Source of the DNA: Clostridiales bacterium | Lineage (GTDB): Bacteria > Bacillota > Clostridia > Oscillospirales > Oscillospiraceae | Assembly (NCBI GenBank): GCA_022772525.1 | Contig: JALFAD010000059.1 | Coordinates: 1 to 64,000, forward strand | Direction of reading: 5' to 3' | Length of the DNA stretch: 64,000 nucleotides | Shown: positions 63,264 to 64,000 of the stretch, piece by piece | How positions within the stretch are numbered: the first letter of the stretch is position 1 | Layout: each line of letters opens with the position of its first letter | The notes under the pieces: generated by a model | What the model was told of the DNA's origin: nothing | The model's database searches: none | The model's input: only the letters and a program-made list of their open reading frames with translations | Translations under genes and position numbers: made by a program

Positions 63264-64000
63264 ATGGATATGACTATGCGCAAGCGCGCCGACCAAATCG
63301 TAGCGGCTTCCATCCGCGCGGTTCAGCCGGATGACGCGGTGGCACGAGCCCTGAAGGGTGTGGTTTTCCCCGGCAGAGTGGTGCTGGTTGCTGCCGGCAA
63401 GGCCGCATGGCAGATGGCAAAAGCCGCCCGGGACTGCCTGGGCGACCGGATTGACAGCGGCGTGGTCGTGACAAAATACGGTCACGTCATGGGGCCGCTG
63501 GGTAATTTTGACTGCCGGGAAGCGGGGCATCCGGTGCCGGATGAGAATTCCTTCGCCGCCACGCAGGCTGCTTTGGATCTGGTGTCAAACCTCACCGAGG
63601 AGGACACCGTCCTGTTCCTTCTCTCCGGCGGCGGCAGCGCCCTGTTTGAAAAGCCGCTAGTGCCCGGAGCGGTCCTGCAGGACATTACGGGCCAGCTTCT
63701 GGCCTGCGGCGCGGACATTGTGGAGATCAACACCATCCGCAAGCGCCTGTCCGCCGTGAAGGGCGGGCGGTTCGCGGAAAGCTGTGCCCCGGCGAAGGTA
63801 TTTTCCATCGTTCTGTCGGACATTCTGGGGGACCCGCTGGATATGATCGCCTCCGGCCCGGCGGTACCGGATACCTCCACCTGCGCCCAGGCGGAGGCCA
63901 TCGCGCAAAAGTATTCCCTGCACCTGACGGAGGAAGCCAAAGTCTGCCTGCATATCGAAACCCCCAAGCAGCTTACCAATGTGACAACCCAGATCACCGG
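63264..64000 (+). CDS. glycerate 2-kinase (GckA/TtuD, MOFRL type), truncated by window end
   Basis: Open from the ATG at 63264 (GAGGT upstream) to the end of the window, 245 codons seen; absent from the ORF track because no stop is reached. Residues VVLVAAGKAAWQMAKAA, HPVPDENS, LFLLSGGGSALFEKP and NTIRKRLSAVKGGRF match type 2 glycerate kinases, which phosphorylate D-glycerate at O2 for entry to glycolysis. The C-terminal MOFRL domain should lie beyond 64000. It follows the GntP permease under CdaR-type control. Confidence 0.92.
   Translation, partial: MDMTMRKRADQIVAASIRAVQPDDAVARALKGVVFPGRVVLVAAGKAAWQMAKAARDCLGDRIDSGVVVTKYGHVMGPLGNFDCREAGHPVPDENSFAATQAALDLVSNLTEEDTVLFLLSGGGSALFEKPLVPGAVLQDITGQLLACGADIVEINTIRKRLSAVKGGRFAESCAPAKVFSIVLSDILGDPLDMIASGPAVPDTSTCAQAEAIAQKYSLHLTEEAKVCLHIETPKQLTNVTTQIT

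Overview
The window reads as a chromosomal segment of a moderately GC-rich (roughly 58 percent by eye), spore-forming, anaerobic Clostridia member, most likely an Oscillospiraceae/Ruminococcaceae-type gut bacterium. The evidence is Firmicute gene order and strong AGGAGG-type ribosome binding sites, a forespore sigma factor (sigG) followed by a YlmC/YmxH protein, a CIRCE-controlled heat-shock operon, butyrate kinase, and tRNA genes with encoded CCA. No species is claimed. Almost everything is core chromosome. The accessory content consists of small palindromic or structured repeat elements, one-gene cassettes and gene remnants between core genes.

Layout. 0.3-4.5 kb (minus): small membrane protein, recD2, comF, mreB/mbl. 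4.7-12.1 kb (plus): a complete F-type ATP synthase operon, atpZ-atpI-atpBEFHAGDC, whose c subunit carries two membrane carboxylates and whose a subunit has an extra hydrophobic insertion. 12.1-14.1 kb (minus): LtaS-like sulfatase-fold enzyme. 14.2-15.6 kb: asnS. 15.7-16.5 kb: a four-helix-bundle gene between two long structured direct repeats. 16.5-23.4 kb (minus): tRNA-Gly, inactive transglutaminase-like lipoprotein, YitT protein, and a divergent type IIA topoisomerase pair split by a DUF559 cassette whose gene has an in-frame stop. 23.6-27.5 kb (plus): FAD/Rieske oxidoreductase, DUF1858, trmK-nif3, yebC. 27.6-30.6 kb: two multi-hairpin junction elements, then an MBOAT/DHHW O-acylation pair. 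30.7-34.6 kb: integrase remnant, tRNA-Asp, C39-SleB secreted hydrolase, then a minus-strand ProX-GNAT-TrmH group. 34.7-37.4 kb: thioredoxin, then THF riboswitch-folT-folC. 37.4-40.6 kb: glycosyltransferase, polytopic membrane protein, ECF S component plus DUF4430. 41.0-51.1 kb (minus): DnaJ-like/DUF5685, YihY, fakA-yloU, gpmI, an LRR surface protein, recG, rpsT. 51.1-51.9 kb: DnaA-box cluster. 51.9-56.7 kb (plus): sigG-ylmC, rpsB-tsf, DNA methylase/DUF6809 remnants, buk. 56.9-59.4 kb (minus): hsp20-groES-groEL under CIRCE. 59.6-64 kb (plus): LysR, CdaR, GntP permease and a glycerate 2-kinase cut by the window edge.

How the genes work together. The ATP synthase looks ion-specialised (two-carboxylate rotor). 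folT-folC form a tetrahydrofolate-sensing uptake and polyglutamylation unit. MBOAT plus DHHW protein should O-acylate an exported polymer. CdaR-GntP-glycerate kinase form a sugar-acid/glycerate catabolic module.

The most unusual content is the set of structured repeat elements. At least four architectures occur: GTGAAAT multi-hairpin repeats flanking a four-helix-bundle gene; CTTCCCC-AAA-GGGGAAG palindromes with a variable second hairpin flanking a DUF559 gene; adjacent three-hairpin junctions with almost no unpaired bases; and ~163-bp MITE-like elements with CTCTGA termini. Stem sequences differ between copies while pairing is kept, which suggests that structure is what is maintained.
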